Source: Chitinophaga arvensicola (GTDB lineage: Bacteria > Bacteroidota > Bacteroidia > Chitinophagales > Chitinophagaceae). Taken from it: 64,000 bases of DNA. Of this stretch, positions 36,022 through 44,003 are shown piece after piece. The stretch covers positions 1,826,979-1,890,978 of the forward strand of contig NZ_FOJG01000002.1 of the NCBI RefSeq assembly GCF_900110835.1. The letters run 5' to 3'. Position 1 is the stretch's first letter; the number at the start of each line of letters is the position of its first letter. The position numbers were made by a program, and so were the translations under genes. Under the pieces are notes generated by a model that worked only from the letters and a program-made list of their open reading frames with translations, was not told the DNA's origin and ran no database searches.

Positions 36022-36061
36022 TTTGCCTCATAAGTGACCGATCGGTCACTTATGAGGCAAA
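36022..36061. promoter_or_regulatory. 40-bp perfect palindrome, TetR operator upstream of the SDR
   Basis: Two 20-bp arms meet at the centre GACCGATCGGTC, a common TetR-family operator core. The outer arms add TTTGCCTCATAAGT and its complement. It lies 26 bp before the SDR start codon. The centre matches that of the second site at 36680-36705 (TGACC-n-GGTCA). Confidence 0.82.
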
Positions 36062-36066
36062 AAAAA

Positions 36067-36654
36067 TTAACGTAGCTGTTCTTCTATTTCTTTTTTAAGA
36101 ATCTGATTGATGATTTTCATTTTGTTGTTGCTACCCGCAGCGCGACAGAGGATAATACCACCTTCTATCATGGCAAACATTTTGGTGGCAAATTCCGGGG
36201 CGTTCCAGCTGGCTTTGAACTCTTTACGGGCAATGCCGTATTCGATGATATCAACAATCATCTGCTGGGCGGTATCCAGGCTCTTATTCACTTTACGCCG
36301 GATGGCGGGGAAGTTGTCGTCTGCTTCTGCACCGAAGTTAATCATCGGGCAGCCACCTTTTACAGGTGGCGTCAGCGGGTGACTGAGGATCTCCATATAG
36401 GCCAGGAGCTTATCGTGGGCGGAATCTGCCCTGTTCACCACTGCCATCACTTTTGAAGAGAGCTTCTCCAGGTTATAAGCCACTACGGCTTCGGATAACT
36501 CTTCTTTGTTCTGAAAATGTACATATAAGCTTCCTTTGGCTAGGCCGGTAGCCTCCATGATATCGCTCATAGCAGTGGCTGCAATCCCTTTCGTATTGAA
36601 AATGGGCGCCGCCTGCTCGATAATCAATTGCCTGGTTTTTTCTGCTTTTGTCAT
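36067..36654 (-). CDS. TetR/AcrR-family repressor (SDR-linked)
   Basis: 195 residues from the ATG at 36654; the upstream TTG extension is unlikely. The HTH (EAAPIFNTKGIAATAMSDI-like, with recognition helix GLAKGSLYVHFQN) is of the common AcrR/FabR-like type that binds GACCG...CGGTC sites. A C-terminal helical domain contains a conserved CPMINFG-like segment (GGCPMINFGAEADD) with a cysteine. It probably represses the downstream SDR and itself through the two palindromes. It differs clearly from the two TetR paralogues at 4371 and 37341. Confidence 0.9.
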   Translation of the reverse strand: MTKAEKTRQLIIEQAAPIFNTKGIAATAMSDIMEATGLAKGSLYVHFQNKEELSEAVVAYNLEKLSSKVMAVVNRADSAHDKLLAYMEILSHPLTPPVKGGCPMINFGAEADDNFPAIRRKVNKSLDTAQQMIVDIIEYGIARKEFKASWNAPEFATKMFAMIEGGIILCRAAGSNNKMKIINQILKKEIEEQLR

Positions 36655-36679
36655 TTTATGTATGGAATGATGACACAAA

Positions 36680-36705
36680 GGTAAATGACCTATCGGTCAT
36701 TTACC
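36680..36705. promoter_or_regulatory. Autoregulatory TetR operator
   Basis: GGTAAATGACC-tatc-GGTCATTTACC, with 11-bp perfect arms, lies 26 bp upstream of the tetR ATG. It shares the TGACCnnnCGGTCA core of the larger palindrome upstream of the SDR. Confidence 0.82.
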
Positions 36706-36709
36706 AAAT

Positions 36710-37081
36710 TTATTTTTCGACACCCGCTCCCACCATTCTCCCATGCACAAAATAATAAAATACCCCACCTGCAAAATAAGCCACCACATCCCAGTTATCA
36801 CGGGTATAAACACCTGAATACCGGGGCATTACCCATTCAAAGGCAACAGCAGTATAAACAGCAATAAACAACAGGTAACTTAAAGGATAACGGTAACACT
36901 GATCCCGGAGGATATAAGTCCGGATGAATGTAACCGACACATGCGCGATCGCCGGCACCGCCGTAAAATCGGTCAGGTACCCGTTTAATAACGGGATCGG
37001 ACAATGAAAGTACCGGCAGGCATGAATAAGTATCCACGCGCTGCAATAAGTAAGCATGAAAGGATCAAATAAACGCTTCAT
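36710..37081 (-). CDS. Small polytopic membrane protein
   Basis: 123 residues with three to four hydrophobic segments (about 6-25, 42-58, 65-85, 95-115) and conserved aromatic/charged positions (CRYFHCPIPLLNGYLTDF, YFAGGVFYYFVHGRMVG). Homologues exist in many Bacteroidota but I do not recognise a function. Its start overlaps the stop of the upstream 64-residue membrane protein by 4 bp (ATGA), so the two are co-translated. The pair is transcribed away from the second TetR paralogue. Confidence 0.75.
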   Translation of the reverse strand: MKRLFDPFMLTYCSAWILIHACRYFHCPIPLLNGYLTDFTAVPAIAHVSVTFIRTYILRDQCYRYPLSYLLFIAVYTAVAFEWVMPRYSGVYTRDNWDVVAYFAGGVFYYFVHGRMVGAGVEK

Positions 37082-37272
37082 AATACAAACATGATGGCGC
37101 CACCAAGCAGCAGGGTGACCAATAATGCCATCACTGCAAACAGGTAAAAAGCGCTGTCCTTTAATAACCTTACAGGTACTTTATCGGTAGGCTGCACCGG
37201 AAACATGCTTCCTCTTAAACGCTGAAACAAAGATTTCCTTTCGTCTTCCTGGTTGAACGATTCGTTGTTCAT
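37078..37272 (-). CDS. Small single-pass membrane protein
   Basis: 64 residues: a charged N-terminus (MNNESFNQEDERKSLFQRLR) and a C-terminal membrane helix (about 42-64, FYLFAVMALLVTLLLGGAI). It starts 12 bp from a TetR operator site that contains a -7 box pointing at it, so it is a likely direct target of the divergent TetR. It is coupled to the next membrane-protein gene by a 4-bp overlap. Function unknown. Confidence 0.75.
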   Translation of the reverse strand: MNNESFNQEDERKSLFQRLRGSMFPVQPTDKVPVRLLKDSAFYLFAVMALLVTLLLGGAIMFVL

Positions 37273-37283
37273 ACTTTCCTTAT

Positions 37284-37331
37284 TTAGAACAAATGTACTA
37301 ATTATTTTATTATTTAGAACAATTGTTCTAA
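37284..37331. promoter_or_regulatory. Tandem TetR operators (paralogue 2)
   Basis: Two 18-bp sites lie 30 bp apart: 37314-37331 is TTAGAACA-at-TGTTCTAA with perfect arms; 37284-37301 is TTAGAACA-aa-TGTACTAA, a hybrid whose right arm equals that of the paralogue-1 operators at 5044. TACATTTG (-7 consensus) lies on the minus strand inside the second site. Confidence 0.82.
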
Positions 37332-37340
37332 TTTTGAAAG

Positions 37341-37949
37341 ATGGACACCAAGAGCATTATTCTAAAAACCGCACTGGAACTGTACAATACACAGGGCGTA
37401 CATGCTGTTACCAGCAGACATATTGCAGCTGAAATGGGTATCAGTGCCGGAAATCTTCATTATCACTTCAAACAGACGGATGAAATTATCAAAACGCTCT
37501 ACGAACAACTGGCTACCAGTTTTGATACAATTATCTCCGGCATGGAATCACAGGAAAGCGTACAACTGGAAACATTGTTTGAATCTACTGTCCGCTCCTT
37601 CGAACTCGTTTATAAATACCGGTTTATATTTTTACACTTCGTAGAGATAAGTATGCGCATTCCTTCCATCAGGAAAGATTATTACGCTTTAACCCAACGC
37701 AGAACAAAAGAATTTCTTTCCATTTTTGAACAGCTGAAAACAGCAGGTATCTTCCGGAAAGATCTGCCGGATAACCTCTGGGAATCGCTGGTACAGCAGA
37801 TATTTATCGTAGGAGATTTTTGGTTATCCAATAACGAACTCACGGTAAGACTTAAGGGCAGCAATGCTGTAAAACATTACAGTCAGCTGTTTATTCGCAT
37901 GTTCTATCCCTATCTCACACCAGCAGCCCTGGAAAATATACCGGTATAG
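37341..37949 (+). CDS. TetR/AcrR-family repressor (paralogue 2)
   Basis: 202 residues with an N-terminal TetR HTH (recognition helix ISAGNLHYHF) and a ligand domain strongly similar to the TetR at 4371 (RFI(F/Y)(L/I)HFV, GDFW(L/I)S.NELT, FYPYLT). The ATG is only 9 bp from the upstream operator, so autoregulation is likely. The divergent partners are two small membrane proteins rather than an enzyme. Both TetR proteins may read overlapping signals, because their operators differ by one base per half-site. Confidence 0.9.
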   Translation: MDTKSIILKTALELYNTQGVHAVTSRHIAAEMGISAGNLHYHFKQTDEIIKTLYEQLATSFDTIISGMESQESVQLETLFESTVRSFELVYKYRFIFLHFVEISMRIPSIRKDYYALTQRRTKEFLSIFEQLKTAGIFRKDLPDNLWESLVQQIFIVGDFWLSNNELTVRLKGSNAVKHYSQLFIRMFYPYLTPAALENIPV

Positions 37950-38027
37950 TACATGGAAACTTAATGCATAATAGCAATTGCCGGAAACAGGTATTTTCCT
38001 ACATTCAGGCCTTCTAATACTGTAGAT

Positions 38028-38507
38028 ATGAAACACCTGTTGGTAGCCCTCAGTGTAGTGGCTGTTTCCTTTAATGCCTGCCAGCGCAAAGCGGATGACG
38101 GATCCGCCGCTGCAAAGAAGTATGTGACCCAGCTGAAAGCAGACAAGTATCCCAGGTACGATATTATACCCAAACTGGATACCTCAGCGATCCCCGTACT
38201 GATCCAATATGTAAATGACAGCAGCGTTATACAGAACTATCCGATTCCTTCCTTGTCAGCCGTCGCCTATGGACCGCAACAGGTAGGAATGATTATCATG
38301 TATACGATTGAAAGCATCCGTTTACAGCGTGTCAATGGAGCATCCAGTATTCCTTATGCCAGAGACACCACTGCGCCGGATCGTAAATTGACCGTAGCCG
38401 AACTGGCCCCCCACTATGTAGATTGGTGGAATAAAAACAAGGATAAACCGGCCGAAGAGCTGAAAGTAATTTCTCCGTTAGCAGGTACCTCTCTCTCCTG
38501 GCATTAA
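38028..38507 (+). CDS. Lipoprotein of unknown function
   Basis: 159 residues. A type II signal sequence ends in the lipobox FNAC (Cys18), followed by a predicted mixed alpha/beta domain (YDIIPKLDTSAIPVLIQYVND, then HYVDWWNKNKD). I do not recognise the family, although HEAT-like regulatory lipoproteins of similar shape occur in Bacteroidota. It stands alone between the TetR gene and a convergent secreted-protein gene. It ends in a clear hairpin. Confidence 0.75.
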   Translation: MKHLLVALSVVAVSFNACQRKADDGSAAAKKYVTQLKADKYPRYDIIPKLDTSAIPVLIQYVNDSSVIQNYPIPSLSAVAYGPQQVGMIIMYTIESIRLQRVNGASSIPYARDTTAPDRKLTVAELAPHYVDWWNKNKDKPAEELKVISPLAGTSLSWH

Positions 38508-38511
38508 CATA

Positions 38512-38539
38512 CAAGGGCGTCTCTCAGGAGACGCCCTTG
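38512..38539. terminator. Hairpin terminator after the lipoprotein gene
   Basis: The 12-bp perfect stem CAAGGGCGTCTC / GAGACGCCCTTG has a TCAG loop. Confidence 0.8.
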
Positions 38540-38573
38540 CCGTATTTTCCCACCACATAGCCTGTGATGCGGT

Positions 38574-39044
38574 TTAATATCCGGGTACCGTCATATAAAT
38601 CAGGTATCCGTCAATATCAGCCTGAGTCAGGGTTTTCTGTACAATACTGGTTCCGCTGGTAATACCAGACAGAATTTCTACCATGATAAAATCGCCGGGA
38701 TAAAAGTATCTCTCATCACTCATCCCGGAAGGACAATTCCAGAATATAAAAGCAGGCGTACCAATATTACTGTCTGCCCAGATATCACCCTGGTAATTTC
38801 CCTGGCATACATTCTTCGTGCCTACCATCACCACTATCTTGGCCAGACCACCATCACCACGACGCATTAAAGGACTATAGGCAGCCCCGGGAGCCACCCA
38901 GTTGTTGCGCAGATACCAGAGCGCATGTTTTGCAGCGACTTTAACAGTAACATCATGCTTTGACATGGTAGCCTGCGCGGGACCAACCATCAGCAAAGCG
39001 ATACAGGTCAACAGGGCGAATGACAGCGAAAATAACTTCTTCAT
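38574..39044 (-). CDS. Secreted protein of unknown function
   Basis: 156 residues from the ATG at 39044 (MKKLFSLSFALLTCIALLMV), with signal peptide cleavage near PAQA. The mature part has two cysteines (KNVCQGNYQ and WNCPSGMSD) that could form a disulfide, and several Gly/Trp-rich loops (WYLRNNWVAPG). The family is not recognised. It is monocistronic and convergent with the lipoprotein gene. Confidence 0.65.
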   Translation of the reverse strand: MKKLFSLSFALLTCIALLMVGPAQATMSKHDVTVKVAAKHALWYLRNNWVAPGAAYSPLMRRGDGGLAKIVVMVGTKNVCQGNYQGDIWADSNIGTPAFIFWNCPSGMSDERYFYPGDFIMVEILSGITSGTSIVQKTLTQADIDGYLIYMTVPGY

Positions 39045-39439
39045 TTTTGTGGATTTAAAGTGAGGGTTTGGGTTGAATTGTTTTGTGGTTATCAAATACG
39101 GCATCACGGAGGCATGGCATGAAAATAAACCGGCACAAACAATTTACCAACCAGCGGATTTAAATAAAATTATTTAAAAACAAATAGGCATGAAAACCTT
39201 ATCTGCAAAGGATTAACAAGGATCATAACAACGATGATAATCTATTAATAACCGGATTAACAAAGTAGCTAATTATGCTTCCCGGATCATCATACTTATC
39301 ATATACCAGCGTATAAAAAAATAGTTTTCCTCAGAAAGTAGCTACCAGACAAAATTATCCTGTCTATCCCCAAAGCACATCTGTTAATTTTTTGGCGCCA
39401 TCAAATTCCATAGCAAATAAACCCGTAATTTCCATTTCT
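39045..39439. other. A/T-rich intergenic region without recognisable gene
   Basis: 395 bp between the divergent secreted-protein and SMI1/KNR4 genes. GTAGCTA occurs twice (near 39267 and 39341). No convincing ORF or RNA structure was seen. Confidence 0.55.
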
Positions 39440-40003
39440 ATGGAAACAACGATCGCAACGCTGGATCAACAGCTCCGGCAAACAAGACCAGCGTATTACG
39501 CCTCCCTTCAGGAAGGGCTGACAGAAGACGCCATCCAGGCGCTGGAAAATCAATATCAGCGCCAGCTACCGGATGATCTGAAACAGTTATACAAATGGAA
39601 AAACGGGCAAGCGGACGACAACTACGACGCGTTCCTCAATAACAGCCTGTTTGTACCACTGGAACAGGCCCTGGACACAGCGGCAGAAAACATTTCCATG
39701 ATCGGATCTGATTTTGAAGTGGCCAACTGGTGGCACGCGGGCTGGATTCCTCTTTTCCATAATGGTGGAGGTGACTATATCTGCTATGATACCACCGGCG
39801 TATTTACCGGTACAACCGGACAGCTGATTGAATTCTGGCACGCTGATGATGATCGCAACGTAATAGCACCCTCGCTCGCGGCGCTACTGGAACAGATCTC
39901 CCAATACTACGCCACCACCCCGCCCGCTTCATTTGATGAATACTTTGAGGTAAATGACCTGCCCGGTTACCCTCAACGGTTCAAGGCTGAAGGAAGTCTC
40001 TGA
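39440..40003 (+). CDS. SMI1/KNR4 (SUKH-1) family protein
   Basis: 187 residues from the ATG at 39440. The SUKH-1 pattern is clear: IQALENQYQRQLPDDLKQLYKWKNGQ, SLFVPLEQAL, WIPLFHNGGGDYICYDT and SLAALLEQISQYY. SUKH-1 proteins serve as immunity proteins to polymorphic toxins or as generic adaptors. No toxin gene is in view. The downstream gene, 62 bp later, is acetolactate decarboxylase, probably unrelated. Confidence 0.88.
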   Translation: METTIATLDQQLRQTRPAYYASLQEGLTEDAIQALENQYQRQLPDDLKQLYKWKNGQADDNYDAFLNNSLFVPLEQALDTAAENISMIGSDFEVANWWHAGWIPLFHNGGGDYICYDTTGVFTGTTGQLIEFWHADDDRNVIAPSLAALLEQISQYYATTPPASFDEYFEVNDLPGYPQRFKAEGSL

Positions 40004-40064
40004 CCAGGCTCATATCTTTAATTTTATTATTATATCTTGCGGAACACCTACACATCATTTCTAC

Positions 40065-40862
40065 ATGTATTACAGACTTACAGCCCTGCTGCTCCTACTG
40101 CCTGTATTCCTGCAGGCACAGATAAAACATGCCTCTCCTGATGTTCACCTTCTTTTTACAGCGGGCGTGGCCAGTGGATTAATGGGCGGACTATATGACG
40201 GGTTTTACCCTATCGACTCCCTGAAAAACCAGGGCGATTTTGGCCTGGGAGCGCCAGACAAACTGGATGGCGAGTTACTGATACTGCACGGAAAAATTTA
40301 CCAGACCCAATACACCGGAAAAACATTTGAAGTGCTGGATCATCAACAGCGCGTTCCATTTTGTATGGTTAACTTTTTCAAGGCAGCAATAGTGCTGCAC
40401 GTGAAGCAACAGATGGATAAAGGCACCTTTTATCATTACCTCGACAGCCTCCTGCCTAATGTAAACGGAATGTATGCCATTCATGTAAAAGGCAGGTTCC
40501 CCAATGTAAAAACGCGGGCATTCCCACCGGTGAATGAACAACCTTATCCGCAACTGGCGGGCATGCTGGATCTCCAGCGCTTTTTCCAGCTCAAAGAAAC
40601 CAGTGGAGACCTGGTAGGATATCGTTTACCTGTGTATATGGACAACACCAATATCTCCGGTTATCATTTTCATTTTTTATCCGATGATAAAAATACAGGC
40701 GGGCATATTGTGGATCTGACCACGGGGGATATTACCATAGAAATTTCCCCGCTCGACAGCTACACGGTGAAAGTGCCTGCCACACCTGCCTTTAATCATT
40801 TCGACTTTAAGAAAGACCGGCAGGAAGATATTAAAAGTGTAGAAAGAGGCGCCATCAAATAG
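40065..40862 (+). CDS. budA: Exported acetolactate decarboxylase
   Basis: 265 residues from the ATG at 40065, where a signal peptide begins (MYYRLTALLLLLPVFLQAQ). The zinc-binding region GYHFHFLSDDKNTGGHIVD with its three histidines is diagnostic of alpha-acetolactate decarboxylase, which converts 2-acetolactate to acetoin. Most characterised enzymes are cytosolic; the signal peptide suggests a periplasmic role here, as for some secreted Brevibacillus-type enzymes. No acetolactate synthase is nearby. The 3' end overlaps the convergent MFS gene by 8 bp. Confidence 0.88.
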   Translation: MYYRLTALLLLLPVFLQAQIKHASPDVHLLFTAGVASGLMGGLYDGFYPIDSLKNQGDFGLGAPDKLDGELLILHGKIYQTQYTGKTFEVLDHQQRVPFCMVNFFKAAIVLHVKQQMDKGTFYHYLDSLLPNVNGMYAIHVKGRFPNVKTRAFPPVNEQPYPQLAGMLDLQRFFQLKETSGDLVGYRLPVYMDNTNISGYHFHFLSDDKNTGGHIVDLTTGDITIEISPLDSYTVKVPATPAFNHFDFKKDRQEDIKSVERGAIK

Positions 40863-42081
40863 CATCCGTCTTTTCCTTTCCACTCAACACGAACACACGG
40901 TACATCACGCCTGCGCTCATGAGGATCAGCAATCCGTAACTGAGCGACAGGTTGATCCCGCTGCTGGCGGGCAAGGCATATATCAGTGCATAGCTCAGAA
41001 CAGACACTATCACGTAACTTAAGCCACCGGTGAGGCCACCGGCAATCCCCGCATTTTGGGGAAATCGCTGCAAACAAAATGTGAAGTAGTTGTTGTAGGT
41101 AAATCCTGCGCCTACATGCACCAGGAAAGCGAACAACAGCACCGTCCACAATTGCCCGAACAGCCAGAAAAACAGCAACAACGCCCCGGCAGACGTCAGC
41201 TGCAACGCCACGTTGGCACTCATTTTTGCCACAAAAGGCTTATTGATCAGCCCTTTGCCAAGAAAGCCTCCTACCATCCAGGCAAAGCCCAGGAACAGCG
41301 AGCAATAGCCGGTGATGACCGGCGAAAGACCAAAATGATGCTCAATGATAAATGGCCCCGACATATTGTACACCATCACCATGGAATAAGCCAGTCCCAG
41401 CATCATAATGCCCAGTGTGAAACTACCGGTACGAATCATACTGGTGTAAATTGAAAGGATCTTTTCGGGATGAAAGGCTGTTTTCTGCTTAATGGTTTCC
41501 CCGCTGAAAAGCAGTTCCATCAGGAATAATACTGCCGCATATCCACCCAGGAAATAAAAATTCGACTCCCAGCCAAAATTCACTTCCAGGTAACCGCCAA
41601 TGAAAGGCGCTATGATGGGTCCGGTGGACCAGATGATTGTAAAAAAGCTGAGATAATGTTTTAGTTTCTCTCCCGCATACAGGTCCACAAAAAAGGCCCG
41701 TTTACTGACCACCATAGCCGCCATGGTAATCCCATGCAATACCCGCATGGCATAAATCACGTAGATACTATGTGTATTGGCGATGGTGACACAGGACAGA
41801 CAAAAAATCAACAGCGCCACCAATGATATTTTATACCTCCCGTAGCTATCAAGGAGTCCGCCGATAAAAAGCTGCGACACTCCGTAGCTGATCAGAAAAA
41901 TGCTCAGGGTAAGCTGGGCCTGGCTATCGGAGATACCCAGTGCACTGGTCATTCCCGGCAGTGATGGGATGTAAACGTCTGTTGCAAATCCCGACATGGG
42001 AATCATCGCGAAAGCGAAGAGGGTGGCAATGCCAATATTACTTTCCTTTATTCTCGTTTGTGTTGCAGTGCTGGTAGTCAT
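40855..42081 (-). CDS. Bcr/CflA-family MFS drug efflux transporter
   Basis: 408 residues with 12 membrane segments. PMSGFATDVYIPSLPGM is the diagnostic start of Bcr/CflA-type drug:H+ antiporters, and LLDSYGRYKISL is motif A. Substrates typically include bicyclomycin, chloramphenicol and related compounds; the actual one is unknown. It diverges from the GNAT gene at 42171 and overlaps the acetolactate decarboxylase gene by 8 bp tail-to-tail. Confidence 0.88.
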   Translation of the reverse strand: MTTSTATQTRIKESNIGIATLFAFAMIPMSGFATDVYIPSLPGMTSALGISDSQAQLTLSIFLISYGVSQLFIGGLLDSYGRYKISLVALLIFCLSCVTIANTHSIYVIYAMRVLHGITMAAMVVSKRAFFVDLYAGEKLKHYLSFFTIIWSTGPIIAPFIGGYLEVNFGWESNFYFLGGYAAVLFLMELLFSGETIKQKTAFHPEKILSIYTSMIRTGSFTLGIMMLGLAYSMVMVYNMSGPFIIEHHFGLSPVITGYCSLFLGFAWMVGGFLGKGLINKPFVAKMSANVALQLTSAGALLLFFWLFGQLWTVLLFAFLVHVGAGFTYNNYFTFCLQRFPQNAGIAGGLTGGLSYVIVSVLSYALIYALPASSGINLSLSYGLLILMSAGVMYRVFVLSGKEKTDAI

Positions 42082-42170
42082 TTTTACAGTTGCTGGTGAT
42101 TCAAGGACTGCAAAATTAGGACTAATGATTAACTTACAATTATCTTTATTTGTGGAAACAATCTTTTAAC

Positions 42171-42824
42171 ATGATCACTGTTGTCGACCCACAATTACTG
42201 GAAACCTGGCTTACCGGCTGGTCTTTGTCGCGGGGGCTTCCCATACCGGTTCCCGACCATGGCGGTTTTCGGGTAGATGTAGGCTGGCCGGACCAACAGA
42301 CGCGTTATGTTTTTGCCGGTCCTGGCGAAAGGCTACAACATTTGGCCGCTACGATCCGGGATCCATGGATCTTCCTGAAAGTTTGTGCTCCTGTAGCAGT
42401 AGTACGGGCCCTACTACCGGATCGCTGGGTAATTGAATCGCCCGCCTTTATGATGATCTGCCCCACTCCTATGACCGGGCCTTCAGCAGAACTCCCAGCC
42501 GGTTACCAGCTGGATACTGATATGCAGACGTCCGTTCCCGTAGTAAGGGTGCTCACCACCGGCGGACAGGAAGCTGCCATTGGTCGTATTGTGTTCGTAA
42601 ATAATATGGTCATTTATGACAGGATTGCTACCCATCCCGATCATCAGCGCCGGGGCCTTGGTACGGTGATCATGAAAAGCCTGGAAGGTATTGCTGCGGC
42701 GAATGGTATCACCCGGGGCGTATTGGTAGCTACGAGTGCAGGAAGAGCATTGTATGAAACTTTGGGCTGGCAGTTGTATGCACCGTATACTACAGCGGTG
42801 ATCCCCGGTGGGATTGTTGGATGA
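42171..42824 (+). CDS. GNAT-family acetyltransferase
   Basis: 217 residues from the ATG at 42171; the first in-frame start (TTG) is less likely. The C-terminal half carries the acetyl-CoA loop HPDHQRRGLGTVIMK and the GRALYETLGWQLY block typical of GNAT proteins. The N-terminal half is divergent. It diverges from the Bcr/CflA efflux gene. The substrate is unknown. Confidence 0.85.
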   Translation: MITVVDPQLLETWLTGWSLSRGLPIPVPDHGGFRVDVGWPDQQTRYVFAGPGERLQHLAATIRDPWIFLKVCAPVAVVRALLPDRWVIESPAFMMICPTPMTGPSAELPAGYQLDTDMQTSVPVVRVLTTGGQEAAIGRIVFVNNMVIYDRIATHPDHQRRGLGTVIMKSLEGIAAANGITRGVLVATSAGRALYETLGWQLYAPYTTAVIPGGIVG

Positions 42825-42913
42825 TCATCTCTTTTACGCATGCCCTGTTACCGGGTGCAACGCTGGCCCTTTACATCATACAACGCTTACAAGACGTGAA
42901 CACAAAAACTTCA

Positions 42914-42956
42914 AAATAAAAAAACCAGAAAGCCGGCGCTTACCGACTTCCTGGTT
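42914..42956 (-). terminator. Terminator of the ribose/nucleoside operon
   Basis: On the minus strand AACCAGGAAGTCGG pairs with CCGGCTTTCTGGTT and is followed by seven T residues. It lies 27 bp after the stop of the sugar permease gene. Confidence 0.82.
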
Positions 42957-42982
42957 CATTTTTATAAACAAGCCTGGCTTCC

Positions 42983-43984
42983 CTATCTCCCGGAATAAAT
43001 AATCAACAGCAGACCCGCCGCAAAAAGCAGGAACATCGCTGTTATCCAGCCATTGGTGCCTTTGGGCGCCTGCCTGAATTCTTTCCATACAAACACCCCC
43101 CAGAGCGCGGCTACCAATGTAGCCCCCTGCCCAAGTCCGTAAGAAACAGCGGCACCGGCCTTGCCGGCGGCAATCAGGCTGAGTGAATTACCCAGTCCCC
43201 AGATAGCACCACCCAGCACACCCACCAGGTGCGTGGAAAATCCGCCCTGGAAATAAGCAGCATATCCCGTTGGAGAGCCCGTAAAAGGACGCTTCATCAG
43301 AATGGTGTTGAACAAAAAATTGCTAAGAAAAATACCCGTTGAAAATACAAATACGGCAGTATAAGGTGTCATTTTCCCTGCCGCAGGATGCACAAAATCT
43401 TCCAGGTCCATCGAAGCAGCAATAAAGCGGTAAAAAAAAGACATCAGTACACCCGCTACTATAGACAATATGATGCCGGTAGACGATACCTTGCTGTTTT
43501 CTGTTGCGGTTTTACGATAGGCCACGGCGTTCACAATGATCGCAGCCGTTACCAGTGTCACGCCAGCAAAAAGCCACAGCGGATCACCTTTGGCGGCGCC
43601 AAAGTAATTGATCAGCACTCCTAATACCAGCGCCAAACCGATACCAACCGGAAAAGCGACCGACATACCTGCAATGGCAATAGCTGCGGTAAGCAGAATG
43701 TTGGCAGCATTAAAAATCACGCCCCCCAATAGTGCGCTGCCGATATTGATGGCAGCCGCCTGCGACAGATCGGCCAGAAAACCACGGCCGCCCGCTCCAT
43801 GACTTCCCAGTGTGAAGGCCGACAACAGCGAAAATAATAAGATGCCTACCACATAGTCCCAGTAGAATAATTCAAAGCGCCAGGTTTTCCCGGCCAGCTT
43901 CTGTGTATTGGCCCAGGATCCCCAGCACAACATCGTTACCACACATAACCAAACGGCGGTACCATAATTCTGTACAATAAACAT
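42983..43984 (-). CDS. GRP/RhaT-type sugar permease (ribose transporter candidate)
   Basis: 333 residues with ten predicted membrane helices. The start (VTMLCWGSWANTQKLAGKTW) and conserved GLGQGATLVAALWGVFVWKEF are typical of the GRP-type drug/metabolite sugar transporters. It is the last gene of the ribokinase-SusC-SusD-nucleoside hydrolase operon, corresponding in position and family to RusT of the Bacteroides thetaiotaomicron ribose utilisation system. It should move ribose, or a nucleoside, from periplasm to cytosol. Specificity is inferred from context. Confidence 0.87.
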   Translation of the reverse strand: MFIVQNYGTAVWLCVVTMLCWGSWANTQKLAGKTWRFELFYWDYVVGILLFSLLSAFTLGSHGAGGRGFLADLSQAAAINIGSALLGGVIFNAANILLTAAIAIAGMSVAFPVGIGLALVLGVLINYFGAAKGDPLWLFAGVTLVTAAIIVNAVAYRKTATENSKVSSTGIILSIVAGVLMSFFYRFIAASMDLEDFVHPAAGKMTPYTAVFVFSTGIFLSNFLFNTILMKRPFTGSPTGYAAYFQGGFSTHLVGVLGGAIWGLGNSLSLIAAGKAGAAVSYGLGQGATLVAALWGVFVWKEFRQAPKGTNGWITAMFLLFAAGLLLIIYSGR

Positions 43985-44003
43985 GCGTTGTGGTTTTATA
44001 ATT

